In this document: positions 53,726 to 63,293 of the stretch, in pieces
Numbering within the stretch: the stretch's first letter is position 1
Layout: every line of letters begins with the position of its first letter
Origin: Prochlorococcus marinus str. MIT 0917
Lineage (GTDB): Bacteria; Cyanobacteriota; Cyanobacteriia; PCC-6307; Cyanobiaceae
NCBI RefSeq assembly: GCF_027359575.1
Contig: NZ_CP114784.1
Span: 1,425,819 to 1,489,818, forward strand
Length of the DNA stretch: 64,000 nt
Direction: 5' to 3'
Program-made: the position numbers and the translations under genes
The notes under the pieces: model-generated
What the model was told of the DNA's origin: nothing
Seen by the model: only the letters and a program-made list of their open reading frames with translations
Database searches by the model: none

Positions 53726-54378
53726 TTAAGGCAAATGATTGGTTTAGGTATTACTGAATCTCCATCTAATGCAATTGCATAAATCCATTGATCATGATTT
53801 TGTGCATAAACTTTTACTTTGTATCCAAGCTTTTTATGATACGCAAAGGATGATGTATTTTCCCAAATCCATTGATTTATATTAGTCGCTATTTTTCCAC
53901 TATGCCATTTGATCGCGGCTTCTTTTATTACCCATCTTTTTAGTACTAGTTCTTGAGCTTGATTTGGCGTTAAATTTTCTATTTCGCAATTCTCATATTG
54001 ACTGAAAAAACGTTTTGACAATTTATGAGCTTTAAACTGTCTATTTTTTCTTTCTATATCGACTCCAATTTTTACTGATGACCATCCTATTAATAAAGCA
54101 TTCGAACAGTGACTCATGCTGATATAACCTAATCCTCCAGCTAAAGAAGGTTGCTCCCCTGGATTGGCTTGAAGAGGTATATCAAGAGGTTCTAAGCCCG
54201 TCATGCTGGACATGACATGTCTGAGACAGCCTCTAGAAAAGTGATAAGTCAAACCTCTACTTGGTGTTAATTTTTGAACCCATTTTTTTTCTTCGCTACT
54301 TATTGGTAAAAGTTTCGATGGCATCAAAAAAAGCCAAAGGCCTAGTACGCTTTTATTGTTTATTTGAGTTGTAATCAT
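53722..54378 (-). CDS. 4'-phosphopantetheinyl transferase (Sfp type)
   Basis: About 218 residues from ATG 54378 (an earlier ATG at 54414 is in frame). Motifs: the substrate-side LGYISMSHCSNALLIGWSSV, the Mg site KIGVDIERKNR, and the helix VLKRWVIKEAAIKWHSGKI. It moves phosphopantetheine from CoA to ACP or other carrier proteins. With the 54378 start, its ATG overlaps the bcp ATG on the other strand in a shared CATG. The first residues are then MITTQINNKS. Confidence 0.85.
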   Translation of the reverse strand: MITTQINNKSVLGLWLFLMPSKLLPISSEEKKWVQKLTPSRGLTYHFSRGCLRHVMSSMTGLEPLDIPLQANPGEQPSLAGGLGYISMSHCSNALLIGWSSVKIGVDIERKNRQFKAHKLSKRFFSQYENCEIENLTPNQAQELVLKRWVIKEAAIKWHSGKIATNINQWIWENTSSFAYHKKLGYKVKVYAQNHDQWIYAIALDGDSVIPKPIICLN

Positions 54379-54844
54379 GACTCTCTGTATAGGCGATTCT
54401 GCACCAGATTTCACTCTCCCTAATCAAGATAGTGTTGATACCAGGCTCTCATCATTCAAAGGATCGAGAGTCGTAATTTATTTTTATCCAAAAGATGATA
54501 CTCCTGGCTGCACTAAGGAAGCTTGCAGCTTTCGAGATAATTGGGGGCTTTTTAAATCAAACAATATTCAAGTTTTAGGTATTAGCAAGGATCCCTCAAA
54601 ATCGCATATGAAATTCATTGATAAACATAAGTTACCTTTTATACTTTTAACTGATAGTGAGCCATGTCCCGTTGCGACATCATATGAAAGTTATGGCTTG
54701 AAGAAATTTATGGGTAAAGAATATTATGGAATGATGAGACATACTTTCGTTATTGATAAAGATGGTAAAATAGAATTAATATATTTAAAAGTAAAATCAG
54801 CAAATATGGCTAATCAGATTTTAAATGATCTTAAATTGAATTAA
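54377..54844 (+). CDS. bcp: Peroxiredoxin of the Bcp/PrxQ type
   Basis: 155 residues. GDSAPDFTLPNQDSVDTRLS, VVIYFYPKDDTPGCTKEACS with the peroxidatic Cys in TPGCTKEAC, and the resolving Cys region absent from the +5 position (C-x4-C is replaced by C-x4-C at TPGCTKEAC itself). RHTFVIDKDGKIE closes the fold. It reduces peroxides with thioredoxin. Divergent from the phosphopantetheinyl transferase and convergent with coaX, overlapping it by 14 bases. Confidence 0.93.
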   Translation: MTLCIGDSAPDFTLPNQDSVDTRLSSFKGSRVVIYFYPKDDTPGCTKEACSFRDNWGLFKSNNIQVLGISKDPSKSHMKFIDKHKLPFILLTDSEPCPVATSYESYGLKKFMGKEYYGMMRHTFVIDKDGKIELIYLKVKSANMANQILNDLKLN

Positions 54845-55532
54845 TTGCTTGGTCTACATCAATCATTCCTTCTAGAACTAGATTAGGACAATAATTGATA
54901 TCAATATTTGTGTGTTTAAGTTCATTTAATATGATTGGTGCATCACCCCCGCAGATCCATATCGGTAATTTTGTCTCCTCATAAATATTTAAGATTAATC
55001 CTAATAAGCCATTTATTGCCCCTCTGATCATTGCATTTTTCGTATCATGTTGAAATGTCTCTATTGGGATTTTCTTGATGATTGGATTCTCTAAATTTAA
55101 TGAACCATTTGCCATAGAGGATAATTGAAGTCTTAATCCAGAAATTAACTGCCCTCCAGCGAACTCTCCTTTTTTTGTTATTTTTGTGACGCTCATGATT
55201 GTCCCTGCATCTATAACAATTAAGTCTTGTTCTTTGCTTTTTAAAGATGATTGCTTTTTATAAGCACTCCATGAAGCCAGAGCTCTATCAATCCCTAAAT
55301 TAGATGGAAGATTGACGAGCGGAACATCATCTAAATCTATTTTTTTTGAAGGGCATAATTTAAGATTCTCAGGTATGGGACCTACTGAAGCCCAAGATAA
55401 TTCAAAATAATTTTTATCTTTAAATTCGATTGGATTAGGAGTGGTATGAAAATATTTCCAATCTTCTTGGATCTTTTTTGCCCAATGCCATCTGGTATTC
55501 CCAATCATTAAGTAATTTTTTTCTAAAAACAC
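54831..55532 (-). CDS. coaX: Type III pantothenate kinase
   Basis: 233 residues of the ASKHA fold: IGNTRWHWAKKI (phosphate-1 region), GIDRALASWSAYKKQSSLKS, the Mg Asp in IVIDAGTIMSVTKITKKGEF, AGGQLISGLRLQLSSMANGS. It makes 4'-phosphopantothenate, the first step of CoA synthesis. The usual GN-T motif of the P-loop is IGNTRW. Slightly shorter than most CoaX. Downstream of cysH by three bases on the same strand, so cotranscribed. Confidence 0.88.
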   Translation of the reverse strand: MFLEKNYLMIGNTRWHWAKKIQEDWKYFHTTPNPIEFKDKNYFELSWASVGPIPENLKLCPSKKIDLDDVPLVNLPSNLGIDRALASWSAYKKQSSLKSKEQDLIVIDAGTIMSVTKITKKGEFAGGQLISGLRLQLSSMANGSLNLENPIIKKIPIETFQHDTKNAMIRGAINGLLGLILNIYEETKLPIWICGGDAPIILNELKHTNIDINYCPNLVLEGMIDVDQAINSI

Positions 55533-55535
55533 CAG

Positions 55536-56327
55536 CTAAATTCCATCTCCCAAAAAACTATTGTCATCAACATGAATCCCACACTCTTCACTGACCCCTC
55601 CAAATCTTGTTGATCTCCCTTTGGAATTATTATTTTCTGCTACGCTTGAATGCCAATCTCCAACAGTAGAATATCCTTTTTCAAATAAAGGGTGTTGAGG
55701 TAAATCATTATTTTTCATGTAATAGAAAATATCTTTTTTAGTCCAGTTTAAAAGAGGTCGTAGTGTTAAACGTTCTCTGATGTAATCAATATGAGACATA
55801 GATTCTCTGTTTTTTGTTTGACCTCTGCGCACTCCGCTAGCCCAACAAAGAGCTCCTAGTTCTGACAAGACATTCTCTAAAGGTTCAATTTTTCGTATTT
55901 GGTGATATTTGTTTAAATCTCTTGGTTCGCCAGTTTCCCAAAGTTTTCCATACAATGCTTCCATCCTTGCAGGAGATATAGGGCTTTGGGCCACTATTAA
56001 ATCTAATTCAAAAAGCTTTGTTAGTTCTTCTGCATAGTTATAAGTTTCTTGAGGTAGATAACCAGTATCTATCCAAATTATCTTTGGTTTTGTTTTAGAT
56101 TTTAAAGCCACTGTCATATGAAGTAAAACAGCAGATTGGATTCCAAAACTGGTCGTTAAAACAAATTTCTGATTAAATTTCTCATGGGCCCATTGAAGTT
56201 GATCTTGAGCAGTCAGTTTTTCAAGATATTTGCTTGTTTCATCAATCGATTTCACCAGACCAGGTTTAGCTAAGTTAGTTGATTCTCTCAAATCACTGGT
56301 GTAATTGTCTTGGGATTCTTTCTGCAT
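55536..56327 (-). CDS. cysH: Phosphoadenylyl-sulfate reductase
   Basis: 263 residues. The PP-loop region reads TTSFGIQSAVLLHMTVALKS, followed by IIWIDTGYLPQETYNYAEEL and the substrate segment CWASGVRRGQTKNRESMSHI. LRPLLNWTKKDIFYYMKNND is followed by HPLFEKGYSTVGDWHSS and the catalytic ECGIH near the C-terminus. The cysteine pairs for an Fe-S centre (CC motif) are absent, which fits the PAPS (not APS) form using thioredoxin. It reduces PAPS to sulfite. Followed at once by coaX. Confidence 0.93.
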   Translation of the reverse strand: MQKESQDNYTSDLRESTNLAKPGLVKSIDETSKYLEKLTAQDQLQWAHEKFNQKFVLTTSFGIQSAVLLHMTVALKSKTKPKIIWIDTGYLPQETYNYAEELTKLFELDLIVAQSPISPARMEALYGKLWETGEPRDLNKYHQIRKIEPLENVLSELGALCWASGVRRGQTKNRESMSHIDYIRERLTLRPLLNWTKKDIFYYMKNNDLPQHPLFEKGYSTVGDWHSSVAENNNSKGRSTRFGGVSEECGIHVDDNSFLGDGI

Positions 56328-56398
56328 ATTTGAGAATTCAATGCCGAATAGGTCAAAGTTTGTTTAAGGTCTTTTAAATCATCTTAAATCTAGTCCCT

Positions 56399-57592
56399 AT
56401 GGACTTGAAAAATTTGAAATCTGACCCAATAGTTGTTGTAGGTGGTGGTTTTGGAGGACTGGCTACTGTTCAAGCTTTGTTAGCCAAGTCAGATGGAACT
56501 TCAGTTATTTTGATTGATGAAGGCAATAGATTTCTTTTTAAGCCATTGCTCTATGAGTTACTAAGCGGCGAGCTTCAATTATGGGAGGTTGCACCTCAGT
56601 ATTCTGATTTGGCTTCAGAATTAGGATTTATTTTTTTACAAGAATGTGTCGTTGAGATTGATGAAATAGAACAAAAGTTAATTACTTCATCTGAGATTGA
56701 AATACCTTATTCTCAGCTTGTTATTAGCACAGGAGTTACAACTGATTATTCTTTGCTAGATAATTTACAATACTATGCTTGTGGCTTTTCTAATTTAAAT
56801 GACTTTCGAACAATTAGAAATTTAATAGCTAAAATAAATAATTCTTCTGAATATATTAATCCTATAGTTATTGCTGGAGCCGGTCCAACTGGTGTCGAGC
56901 TTGCATGTAAGATTTCTGATTTGATAAAAGATCGGATTGAAATATATTTAGTTGATAAAGGAGATCAAATTTTACCTAATTGCAAATCATTTAATAGAGA
57001 AAAAGCAATCGATGCAATAAGTAATAGAAATATTAGAGTTTATCTAGACTGCTATATAAAATCTGTTGATAAAACTTTTTTAGAACTTTCCAAAACTGAT
57101 AATGAAAAAAATAATTATATTAAAATTGATTATTCCACTTTGTTGTGGACTGCTGGTTTAAAGCCTTATAACTCAAAATTTGTACATCATTTTTTGAATG
57201 AAAATCAGAAGATTAAAGTAAATGAATTTATGCAAATGGATGAATATCAAAATATTTTTTTCCTTGGAGACATCACATATTTTGATAAAGCGCCCTTCCC
57301 CTCTTCTGCTCAAGTTGCTATGCAGCAAGGTTCTTTAGTGGCTCAAAATATTATTTCGTTGAGAAGGGGCAATGAACTTCAACCATTTCAATATGAAGAT
57401 CTTGGAGAAATGTTGAGTCTTGGCATTGGTAATGCATCTATTACTGGATATGGAATTACCTTGGCAGGACCCATTGCATTTGAAATTAGACGTTTTGCAT
57501 ATCTAATGAGAATGCCAGGGTTTCTTCTATCGTTTAAATCCTCTGGTTCATGGCTATTTAGTAAAAAAATAATTAACCGTTTATTTTCATAA
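56399..57592 (+). CDS. Type II NADH dehydrogenase (NDH-2)
   Basis: 397 residues, two dinucleotide-binding folds: FAD site PIVVVGGGFGGLATVQALLA (residues 10-29) and NAD(P)H site PIVIAGAGPTGVELACKISD (about residues 154-173). The later FAD motif is NIFFLGDITYF, and AQVAMQQGSLVAQNI closes the fold. It is a single-subunit NAD(P)H:quinone oxidoreductase at the membrane surface, with no proton pumping. It is divergent from cysH. Confidence 0.9.
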   Translation: MDLKNLKSDPIVVVGGGFGGLATVQALLAKSDGTSVILIDEGNRFLFKPLLYELLSGELQLWEVAPQYSDLASELGFIFLQECVVEIDEIEQKLITSSEIEIPYSQLVISTGVTTDYSLLDNLQYYACGFSNLNDFRTIRNLIAKINNSSEYINPIVIAGAGPTGVELACKISDLIKDRIEIYLVDKGDQILPNCKSFNREKAIDAISNRNIRVYLDCYIKSVDKTFLELSKTDNEKNNYIKIDYSTLLWTAGLKPYNSKFVHHFLNENQKIKVNEFMQMDEYQNIFFLGDITYFDKAPFPSSAQVAMQQGSLVAQNIISLRRGNELQPFQYEDLGEMLSLGIGNASITGYGITLAGPIAFEIRRFAYLMRMPGFLLSFKSSGSWLFSKKIINRLFS

Positions 57593-57671
57593 TCTCCTTA
57601 GCTACTTTACGCAGTAGTCTTAAAATTAATACTTGGACAGAGTCAGTTGGAAAGGTTATTAATTAAATAAT

Positions 57672-59489
57672 ATGAACGAGATATTAACTGTTTTTGAGAA
57701 TCCAAAAGCTGTCATAACTTTGGCAGTGTTAGTTAGTGCAGTTTGTTTATTCGTAAGTAGTGCTCTGGCTCCTGAACTGACTGGACTCTTGAGTGTTGCA
57801 TTGTTAATGGCAACAGGAGTTCTTTCTCCCCAAAAAGCATTGGCTGGTTTTGGAAGCCCTGCTTTGATTACATTGATGGGTTTATTTGCAGTTTCTGCTG
57901 CACTTTTTAAAAGTGGAGCTCTTGATCGTTTAAGAGAGTTAATTGCTTCTGAAAGTATTCGAACTCCGCGTAGGTTAATAGCTTTACTTGGATTGGTTGT
58001 TGCTCCTGTTTCAGGCGTTGTTCCTAATACTCCAGTGGTAGCATCTCTTTTACCCGTAATAGAGGCTTGGTGTGTAAAGCGAAAATTATCTCCTTCACGT
58101 GTTTTGTTGCCTCTATCTTTCGCGACGGTCTTAGGTGGCACGTTAACTCTTTTGGGGAGTTCAGTAAATTTGTTAGTGAGCGATATTAGCGATCAACTTG
58201 GCTATGGACCTTTTGATCTTTTTACTTTTACTGCAATAGGTATACCTATATGGTTATTTGGGACTGTTTATATGTTGTTAGCTCCGCAATCTCTACTACC
58301 TGATAGAGGGAGAATTAGTTCAGAGTATGGAGGTAGTTCGGATCAAACTGGCTATTTTACCGAAGTCACAATTCCTTCTGGTTCTGAATTGGTTGGTAAT
58401 TCCCTGAGAAATAGTCGCTTGCAAAGAAGATTTGATGTCGATGTTTTAGAAATACAGCGAGAGAATGAGAGATTTTTACCACCTCTAGCTGATCGAATAA
58501 TTCAATCTAAAGATCGCTTATTGATAAGAATTACACGCTCAGATCTTTTGCGTTTAAGCCAAGAACATACAGTTCAATTAACTAAAAATTTAAATACTGA
58601 AAAGACTTTTTTTCTATTCAATACTGATGAAGGCCAGCAAACTGTAGAGGTTCTTCTGCCAGCCGGCTCAACCTTGGCTGGCGCGAGTTTGCGAGAACTA
58701 CGTTTTAGGCAAAGGCATAATGCAACTGTTTTAGCTTTAAGACGAGGGCAGCAAACTGTTCAAGAAAGATTGGGCCAAGCAATTTTAAGAGAAGGTGATG
58801 TATTACTTCTTCAAGCACCCAGAGATTCAATTAGAGGATTGCAAGATAATAATGACCTTCTCGTTTTAGATCAATTTGATAATGATCTACCAACTGTTAC
58901 AAGAAAACCGATAGCAATTGGTATAGCCATTGCTATGTTGATTCTTCCTTCACTTACTGACTTGCCTTTGGTGGCTTCGGTTTTATTGGCTGTAATTGGG
59001 ATGGTTTGGGGTGGATGCTTAAGGCCCGCAGAGGTTCAAAGATCAATTCGACTTGATGTCATTCTTTTGCTTGGATCTCTTTCTAGTTTTAGTGTCGCAA
59101 TGCAAAATACTGGTCTTGCTGATGCTTTTGCGAAGATTTTAATTTTTATATTGCAAGACTTATCTACTTATTCTGCCTTACTAGTAATTTTTCTCTCTAC
59201 TACAATATTTACTCAATTTGTCAGTAACGCTGCTTCAGTAGCTCTTTTGGCGCCAATTGCTGTTCAATTGGCGCCAAGTATGGGCCTACCTCCTTTGGCT
59301 TTATTGATAACAGTGCTTTTTGGTGCTAGTCAATCTTTTCTTACTCCTATGGGTTATCAGACAAACCTTATGGTATTTGGCCCTGGGCGTTATCGATTCT
59401 TAGATGTCACTAGATATGGAGCCGGTTTGACTATCTTGATGACGTTTCTTGTCCCTGGGTTGATTTTGTTAAACTATGGTATTTCTTAA
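57672..59489 (+). CDS. SLC13/DASS permease with two TrkA-C domains
   Basis: 605 residues. N-terminal membrane helices (AVITLAVLVSAVCLFVSSAL, ALLGLVVAPVSGVVPNTPVV) carry the SNT-like motif region (TLLGSSVNLLVSDI). Two cytosolic TrkA-C (RCK-C) domains follow, about residues 225-300 and 308-388 (TEVTIPSGSELVGNSLRNSR and VEVLLPAGSTLAGASLRELR). C-terminal helices (IAIGIAIAMLILPSLTDLPL) have the second signature FVSNAASVALLAPIAVQLAP. Such proteins carry sulfate, dicarboxylates or other anions with Na+. The substrate is unproven. Upstream of the potassium genes ktrB-ktrA. Confidence 0.88.
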   Translation: MNEILTVFENPKAVITLAVLVSAVCLFVSSALAPELTGLLSVALLMATGVLSPQKALAGFGSPALITLMGLFAVSAALFKSGALDRLRELIASESIRTPRRLIALLGLVVAPVSGVVPNTPVVASLLPVIEAWCVKRKLSPSRVLLPLSFATVLGGTLTLLGSSVNLLVSDISDQLGYGPFDLFTFTAIGIPIWLFGTVYMLLAPQSLLPDRGRISSEYGGSSDQTGYFTEVTIPSGSELVGNSLRNSRLQRRFDVDVLEIQRENERFLPPLADRIIQSKDRLLIRITRSDLLRLSQEHTVQLTKNLNTEKTFFLFNTDEGQQTVEVLLPAGSTLAGASLRELRFRQRHNATVLALRRGQQTVQERLGQAILREGDVLLLQAPRDSIRGLQDNNDLLVLDQFDNDLPTVTRKPIAIGIAIAMLILPSLTDLPLVASVLLAVIGMVWGGCLRPAEVQRSIRLDVILLLGSLSSFSVAMQNTGLADAFAKILIFILQDLSTYSALLVIFLSTTIFTQFVSNAASVALLAPIAVQLAPSMGLPPLALLITVLFGASQSFLTPMGYQTNLMVFGPGRYRFLDVTRYGAGLTILMTFLVPGLILLNYGIS

Positions 59490-59582
59490 ATATGTTGTAT
59501 ATGATCATTAATTTAGAAGGAAATTCAAGGTTCCAATTTGATTTTGATTATTTCATCTTTTCAGAATTAGTCTCTATCTATT

Positions 59583-60977
59583 GTGAAAAAAGTGAGTATT
59601 AGGCAAGAAACTTACAGAAGACTTACGGTTCCACAGTTCACAGTGGTAACGGGTTTACTTGTGATTACTTTTGGAACATTATTATTAGCTACGCCTTTAT
59701 GTTCTAATGAAAATGTAGGTTTGTGGGAGGCATTATTTACGGCAACTTCTGCTGTCACAGTTACTGGATTATCTATTATTGATATAGGAATAGATTTGAC
59801 ATTTTTTGGGCAAGTAATTTTAGCGATTATGTTATTAACTGGGGGCCTTGGTTTAATGGCTATCACTACATTTTTACAGGGCTTTATTGTTAGCGGTACA
59901 GAATTGAAAACACGCCTAGATAGAGGAAAAACTCTTGATGAATTTGGAGTTGGTGGCGTGGGAAGAACTTTTCGAGGGATTGCGATTACAGCATCTATTC
60001 TTATTCTTCTTGGTGCTATTAATTTATATTTTTTTGGTTTCAATAATATAACTAGTTCAAGGGAGCGGGTTTGGGCATCAATTTTTCATAGCATTTCTGC
60101 TTATAATAATGCTGGTTTCAGTTTATGGTCAGACAGTTTACAAGCTTATAGAAGCAATTGGGTAGTAAATTTTATTATAATTAGTTTGATTATATTAGGT
60201 GGTTTTGGTTGGAGAGTAACAAATGATATTTGGATAAACCGTAGATCTTTAAAATTAAGAAATTTAAGTCTTCATACACGTCTAGTAATTAGATCATCTT
60301 TCATATTAATTTCTTTGGGATTTTTCGGATTGATTTTTACTGAATCTATAGCTAGAGGTAGTTTCTTTTCGTCAATTAATTTTGATGATCGCGTTTTAAC
60401 AGCTTTATTTACTTCTGTTAGTGCACGAACTGCAGGCTTTACTAATTTACCTATATCAATTGAGAGTGTCTCTGACTCTGGTCTTTTATTAATCATTTTT
60501 CTTATGTTTATTGGGGCAAGTCCAGGTGGTACTGGAGGCGGAATTAAAACGACAACTATTGCTGCATTAATGGCTGCCACAAGAGCAACTTTACGTGGTC
60601 AAAATGAAATTATTATTCGTAATCGTCAGATATCTGACAAAGTAATTCTTAAAGCTGTTGGTATTACTGTGGGTTCGTTTTTATTTGTATTAATCATGGC
60701 TCTATTATTAAGTTTGAGCAATGGTTTAAATAGTGGAGAGAATTTTTCATTTCTAGAAATGCTTTTCACTTGTATTTCTGCTTTTGCAACTGTAGGTTTC
60801 GATCTTGGTGTGACCTCTAAGCTAGGACATGTAGGCCAATTAATTCTGATTATTGGAATGTTTGTTGGCAGACTGGGTATCCTTTTATTCTTGAGCGCTG
60901 TATGGCAAGCTCTTAATAAAAGCAAGCTTCAAAATCGCAATCGAATTGGCTATCCGAGGGAGGATCTCTATGTTTAA
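59583..60977 (+). CDS. ktrB: Potassium uptake channel subunit KtrB/TrkH
   Basis: 464 residues from GTG 59583. Four pore-helix/selectivity segments are visible: TSAVTVTGLSIIDIG, SAYNNAGFSLWSD, SARTAGFTNLPIS and SAFATVGFDLGVTS. A GGTGGGIKTTT loop (about residue 318) is present. This is the K+-translocating subunit, driven by Na+ or the membrane potential. ktrA follows after 12 bases. Length and motifs are normal. Confidence 0.93.
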   Translation: MKKVSIRQETYRRLTVPQFTVVTGLLVITFGTLLLATPLCSNENVGLWEALFTATSAVTVTGLSIIDIGIDLTFFGQVILAIMLLTGGLGLMAITTFLQGFIVSGTELKTRLDRGKTLDEFGVGGVGRTFRGIAITASILILLGAINLYFFGFNNITSSRERVWASIFHSISAYNNAGFSLWSDSLQAYRSNWVVNFIIISLIILGGFGWRVTNDIWINRRSLKLRNLSLHTRLVIRSSFILISLGFFGLIFTESIARGSFFSSINFDDRVLTALFTSVSARTAGFTNLPISIESVSDSGLLLIIFLMFIGASPGGTGGGIKTTTIAALMAATRATLRGQNEIIIRNRQISDKVILKAVGITVGSFLFVLIMALLLSLSNGLNSGENFSFLEMLFTCISAFATVGFDLGVTSKLGHVGQLILIIGMFVGRLGILLFLSAVWQALNKSKLQNRNRIGYPREDLYV

Positions 60978-60989
60978 GGAGGACAAATC

Positions 60990-61694
60990 ATGAGTGATTG
61001 GTGGCAATGGTCTCCCTTAAAAGCAAACCAGAAACTTGGCTTTGCTGTAGTTGGCATTGGCCGTTTCGGAAGTGCGGTATGTAGAGAGTTATTGCGAAAT
61101 GGTGCTGATGTTTTGGCTGTTGATTTCTCAGAGAAGGCAATTGAGGAATTACGTCAACTAGAGCCAACAATTGAAGCGAGAGTAGTTGACTCAACGGATG
61201 AAGAATCTATGAAAGAGGCAGGTGTTCTAGAAATGGGGACTGTGGTAGTAGGTATTAGTGAGCCAATCGAAGCAAGTATTACGACAACTCTGATCGCAAA
61301 AGATACAGAAGGAAGTTTGGTGAAGCAGGTTATTGCTAGAGCAACGAGTGATTTGCATGAAAAAATGTTGAAAAGGGTTGGTGCTGATCGGGTTGTATTC
61401 CCTTCAAGAATGCAAGGAGAACGATTGGGTTTGGAATTGGTAAGACCTAATTTAATAGAAAGATTAGAACTAGATGATAAAACAGGTATTGATGAGATTA
61501 AAGTGCCCGAGGTATTTGTAGGCCGTTCCTTACGAGATTTGAATCTACGAAAAAATTATTTTGTCAACGTTTTAGCGGCCGGTCCTGCTCAATTACTAAC
61601 GGTTAATCCTCCAGCAAAATATATTTTAGAAAAAGACCATGTTCTCGTAGTTATGGGTTCAATGGAAGATCTTCAAAAGCTGCCTCAAATCTAA
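60990..61694 (+). CDS. ktrA: Potassium uptake regulatory subunit KtrA (TrkA family)
   Basis: 234 residues. RCK-N Rossmann domain: FAVVGIGRFGSAVCRELLRN, VLAVDFSEKAIEELRQ, and the C-terminal RCK-C domain (IKVPEVFVGRSLRDLNLRKN, LEKDHVLVVMGSMEDL). The RBS AAGGAGGACAA precedes ATG 60990. It gates KtrB by binding ATP/ADP. Directly upstream of anmK by three bases. Confidence 0.94.
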   Translation: MSDWWQWSPLKANQKLGFAVVGIGRFGSAVCRELLRNGADVLAVDFSEKAIEELRQLEPTIEARVVDSTDEESMKEAGVLEMGTVVVGISEPIEASITTTLIAKDTEGSLVKQVIARATSDLHEKMLKRVGADRVVFPSRMQGERLGLELVRPNLIERLELDDKTGIDEIKVPEVFVGRSLRDLNLRKNYFVNVLAAGPAQLLTVNPPAKYILEKDHVLVVMGSMEDLQKLPQI

Positions 61695-61697
61695 TCT

Positions 61698-62834
61698 ATG
61701 CGTGTATTGGGTTTGATGAGTGGTACTAGTGCTGATGGGATAGATGCAGTTTTAGTTGATTTTAAAGGTGATCCTTCAAAGCCTAAATGGAAAATTTTAA
61801 ATACATATTCATATGAATATACTTACTCAACTAGAGAAAAAATAATACAAGTAAGTCAAGGATTAAAAATCAATAGCAAAGATTGGCTGGAGCTGGCTGA
61901 GGAAATTACTGAACTAAATGCTTTTGCGGCAAGGAGTTGTGACCCAGATTCAACTGCAGAGGTTGTTGGATGTCACGGCCAAACTTTATTTCATAGAAGT
62001 GTAAAAAAATCTAAAAGAGGAGGAAGTCTTCAAATTCTTTTAGGACCTTTGCTTGCCAATATTTTAGATCAAATTGTCATTTATGATTTTAGATCAAAGG
62101 ATATTGCTTCAGGTGGTCATGGTGCCCCTTTGGTATCGTTAGTCGATGAAGCCCTATGTGGAAGGATATATGGATGGAGAGGCATCCTCAACCTTGGAGG
62201 CATTGCTAATCTCACAATTATTCCACCTAAAACTGGAATTGATAAAACTTCTGAATGTTTAGGCTGGGATTGTGGACCGGCAAACTCATTACTTGATTTA
62301 GCTATTCAAGAAAGTACTAATTCATCTCTAATGTTTGATGAGAATGGATCATTAGCTTCTTGTGGGATACCTAACTTAAAAATCATCGAAAAGTGGTTGA
62401 GAGATCCTTTTTTTCATCTAGAACCTCCACGATCCACTGGTAGAGATCAATTCGGTTTTCAAGATTTAAAAAAAAGAAAAAAGGAATTGGGTGTTATTTC
62501 AAAAGAAGATTTACTATCAACATTAACTACATTTACTGCATCAATAGTCTCTCAAGATTTAGATAATCTATTTAGGCTTAAAAATATAAGTTTAATTGAG
62601 CTTTTGGTTGCTGGAGGTGGAACTAGAAATTTATTTTTAATGAGGCAACTGCAGAAGCAATGTAAAGGAGTACATGTTAGATCAATACACGAAATTGGTA
62701 TACCATCACAATATAGAGAAGCTCTAGTTTTTGCCACTTTATCTTGGTGGAACTTCTTAAAGAAAAAAGTTAATCCGAAGAATATCACAGGAGCTAATCA
62801 ATCTATTTTATATGGATTAAGAGTTGATCCTTGA
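61698..62834 (+). CDS. anmK: Anhydro-N-acetylmuramic acid kinase
   Basis: 378 residues of the ASKHA superfamily: [20 protein letters not shown] (residues 4-23), [59 protein letters not shown], and [18 protein letters not shown]. It phosphorylates and opens 1,6-anhydro-MurNAc from cell-wall turnover. Only three bases after ktrA, but functionally unrelated. Confidence 0.95.
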   Translation: MRVLGLMSGTSADGIDAVLVDFKGDPSKPKWKILNTYSYEYTYSTREKIIQVSQGLKINSKDWLELAEEITELNAFAARSCDPDSTAEVVGCHGQTLFHRSVKKSKRGGSLQILLGPLLANILDQIVIYDFRSKDIASGGHGAPLVSLVDEALCGRIYGWRGILNLGGIANLTIIPPKTGIDKTSECLGWDCGPANSLLDLAIQESTNSSLMFDENGSLASCGIPNLKIIEKWLRDPFFHLEPPRSTGRDQFGFQDLKKRKKELGVISKEDLLSTLTTFTASIVSQDLDNLFRLKNISLIELLVAGGGTRNLFLMRQLQKQCKGVHVRSIHEIGIPSQYREALVFATLSWWNFLKKKVNPKNITGANQSILYGLRVDP

Positions 62835-62852
62835 TGTTAATTAATGTAAGAA

Positions 62853-63155
62853 TTAATTCCTTTTGAATTTTAATCTTTTTGGAATACCTTTAAGTCTTTG
62901 CGTTTTTTGTTTCTCTAAGGAGTTTATAAAATTTTGTGTTTTATTTGTTTTTATTTTTAATTCTTTAGATGCTGAGCTTTCTTTTAATTCGTGATTTTTA
63001 ATTCCTTCTTGAATTAAGACTTTGGCCATATTACTAACAGTTCTAGATTCTCTTTCGGCTAATTCTGATAATCTTTCACATAATTCTTCTGGTAGGACAA
63101 CTTGTATACGAGGCGATTTTTGCTTCCCGTTCGATGAGTTTTGACGAGTAGCCAT
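62853..63155 (-). CDS. Ribbon-helix-helix (CopG-like) regulator
   Basis: 100 residues. The strand-helix-helix core is RIQVVLPEELCERLSELAER, then ESRTVSNMAKVLIQEGI (about residues 16-52). A very basic C-terminal tail (KTNKTQNFINSLEKQKTQRL, KGIPKRLKFKRN) follows. RHH proteins bind DNA as dimers through the N-terminal ribbon. The intergenic region in front carries two palindromes (63184-63221) that could be operators for it and for the divergent gene 63294. Confidence 0.85.
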   Translation of the reverse strand: MATRQNSSNGKQKSPRIQVVLPEELCERLSELAERESRTVSNMAKVLIQEGIKNHELKESSASKELKIKTNKTQNFINSLEKQKTQRLKGIPKRLKFKRN

Positions 63156-63183
63156 GCGTACAAAGAACTACCAAGTACTAAAT

Positions 63184-63221
63184 AGTGTACACTTATACGC
63201 AAGGGTAGTATCCTTGTGTAT
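63184..63221. promoter_or_regulatory. Palindromes between RHH gene and divergent gene, possible operators
   Basis: AGTGTACACT (63184-63193) is a perfect 10-base palindrome. ATACGCAAGG (63195-63204) and CCTTGTGTAT (63212-63221) form an inverted repeat with one mismatch and a 7-base spacer. They lie 29 bases before the RHH start and 72 bases before the divergent gene. An RHH operator role is inference from position. Confidence 0.5.
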
Positions 63222-63293
63222 GATACTTGATTATCTGGCCAGTTTTGCCTTATCAACCTTTACTTAAATTTTTTTATTTAAAAGGAGTATTTC

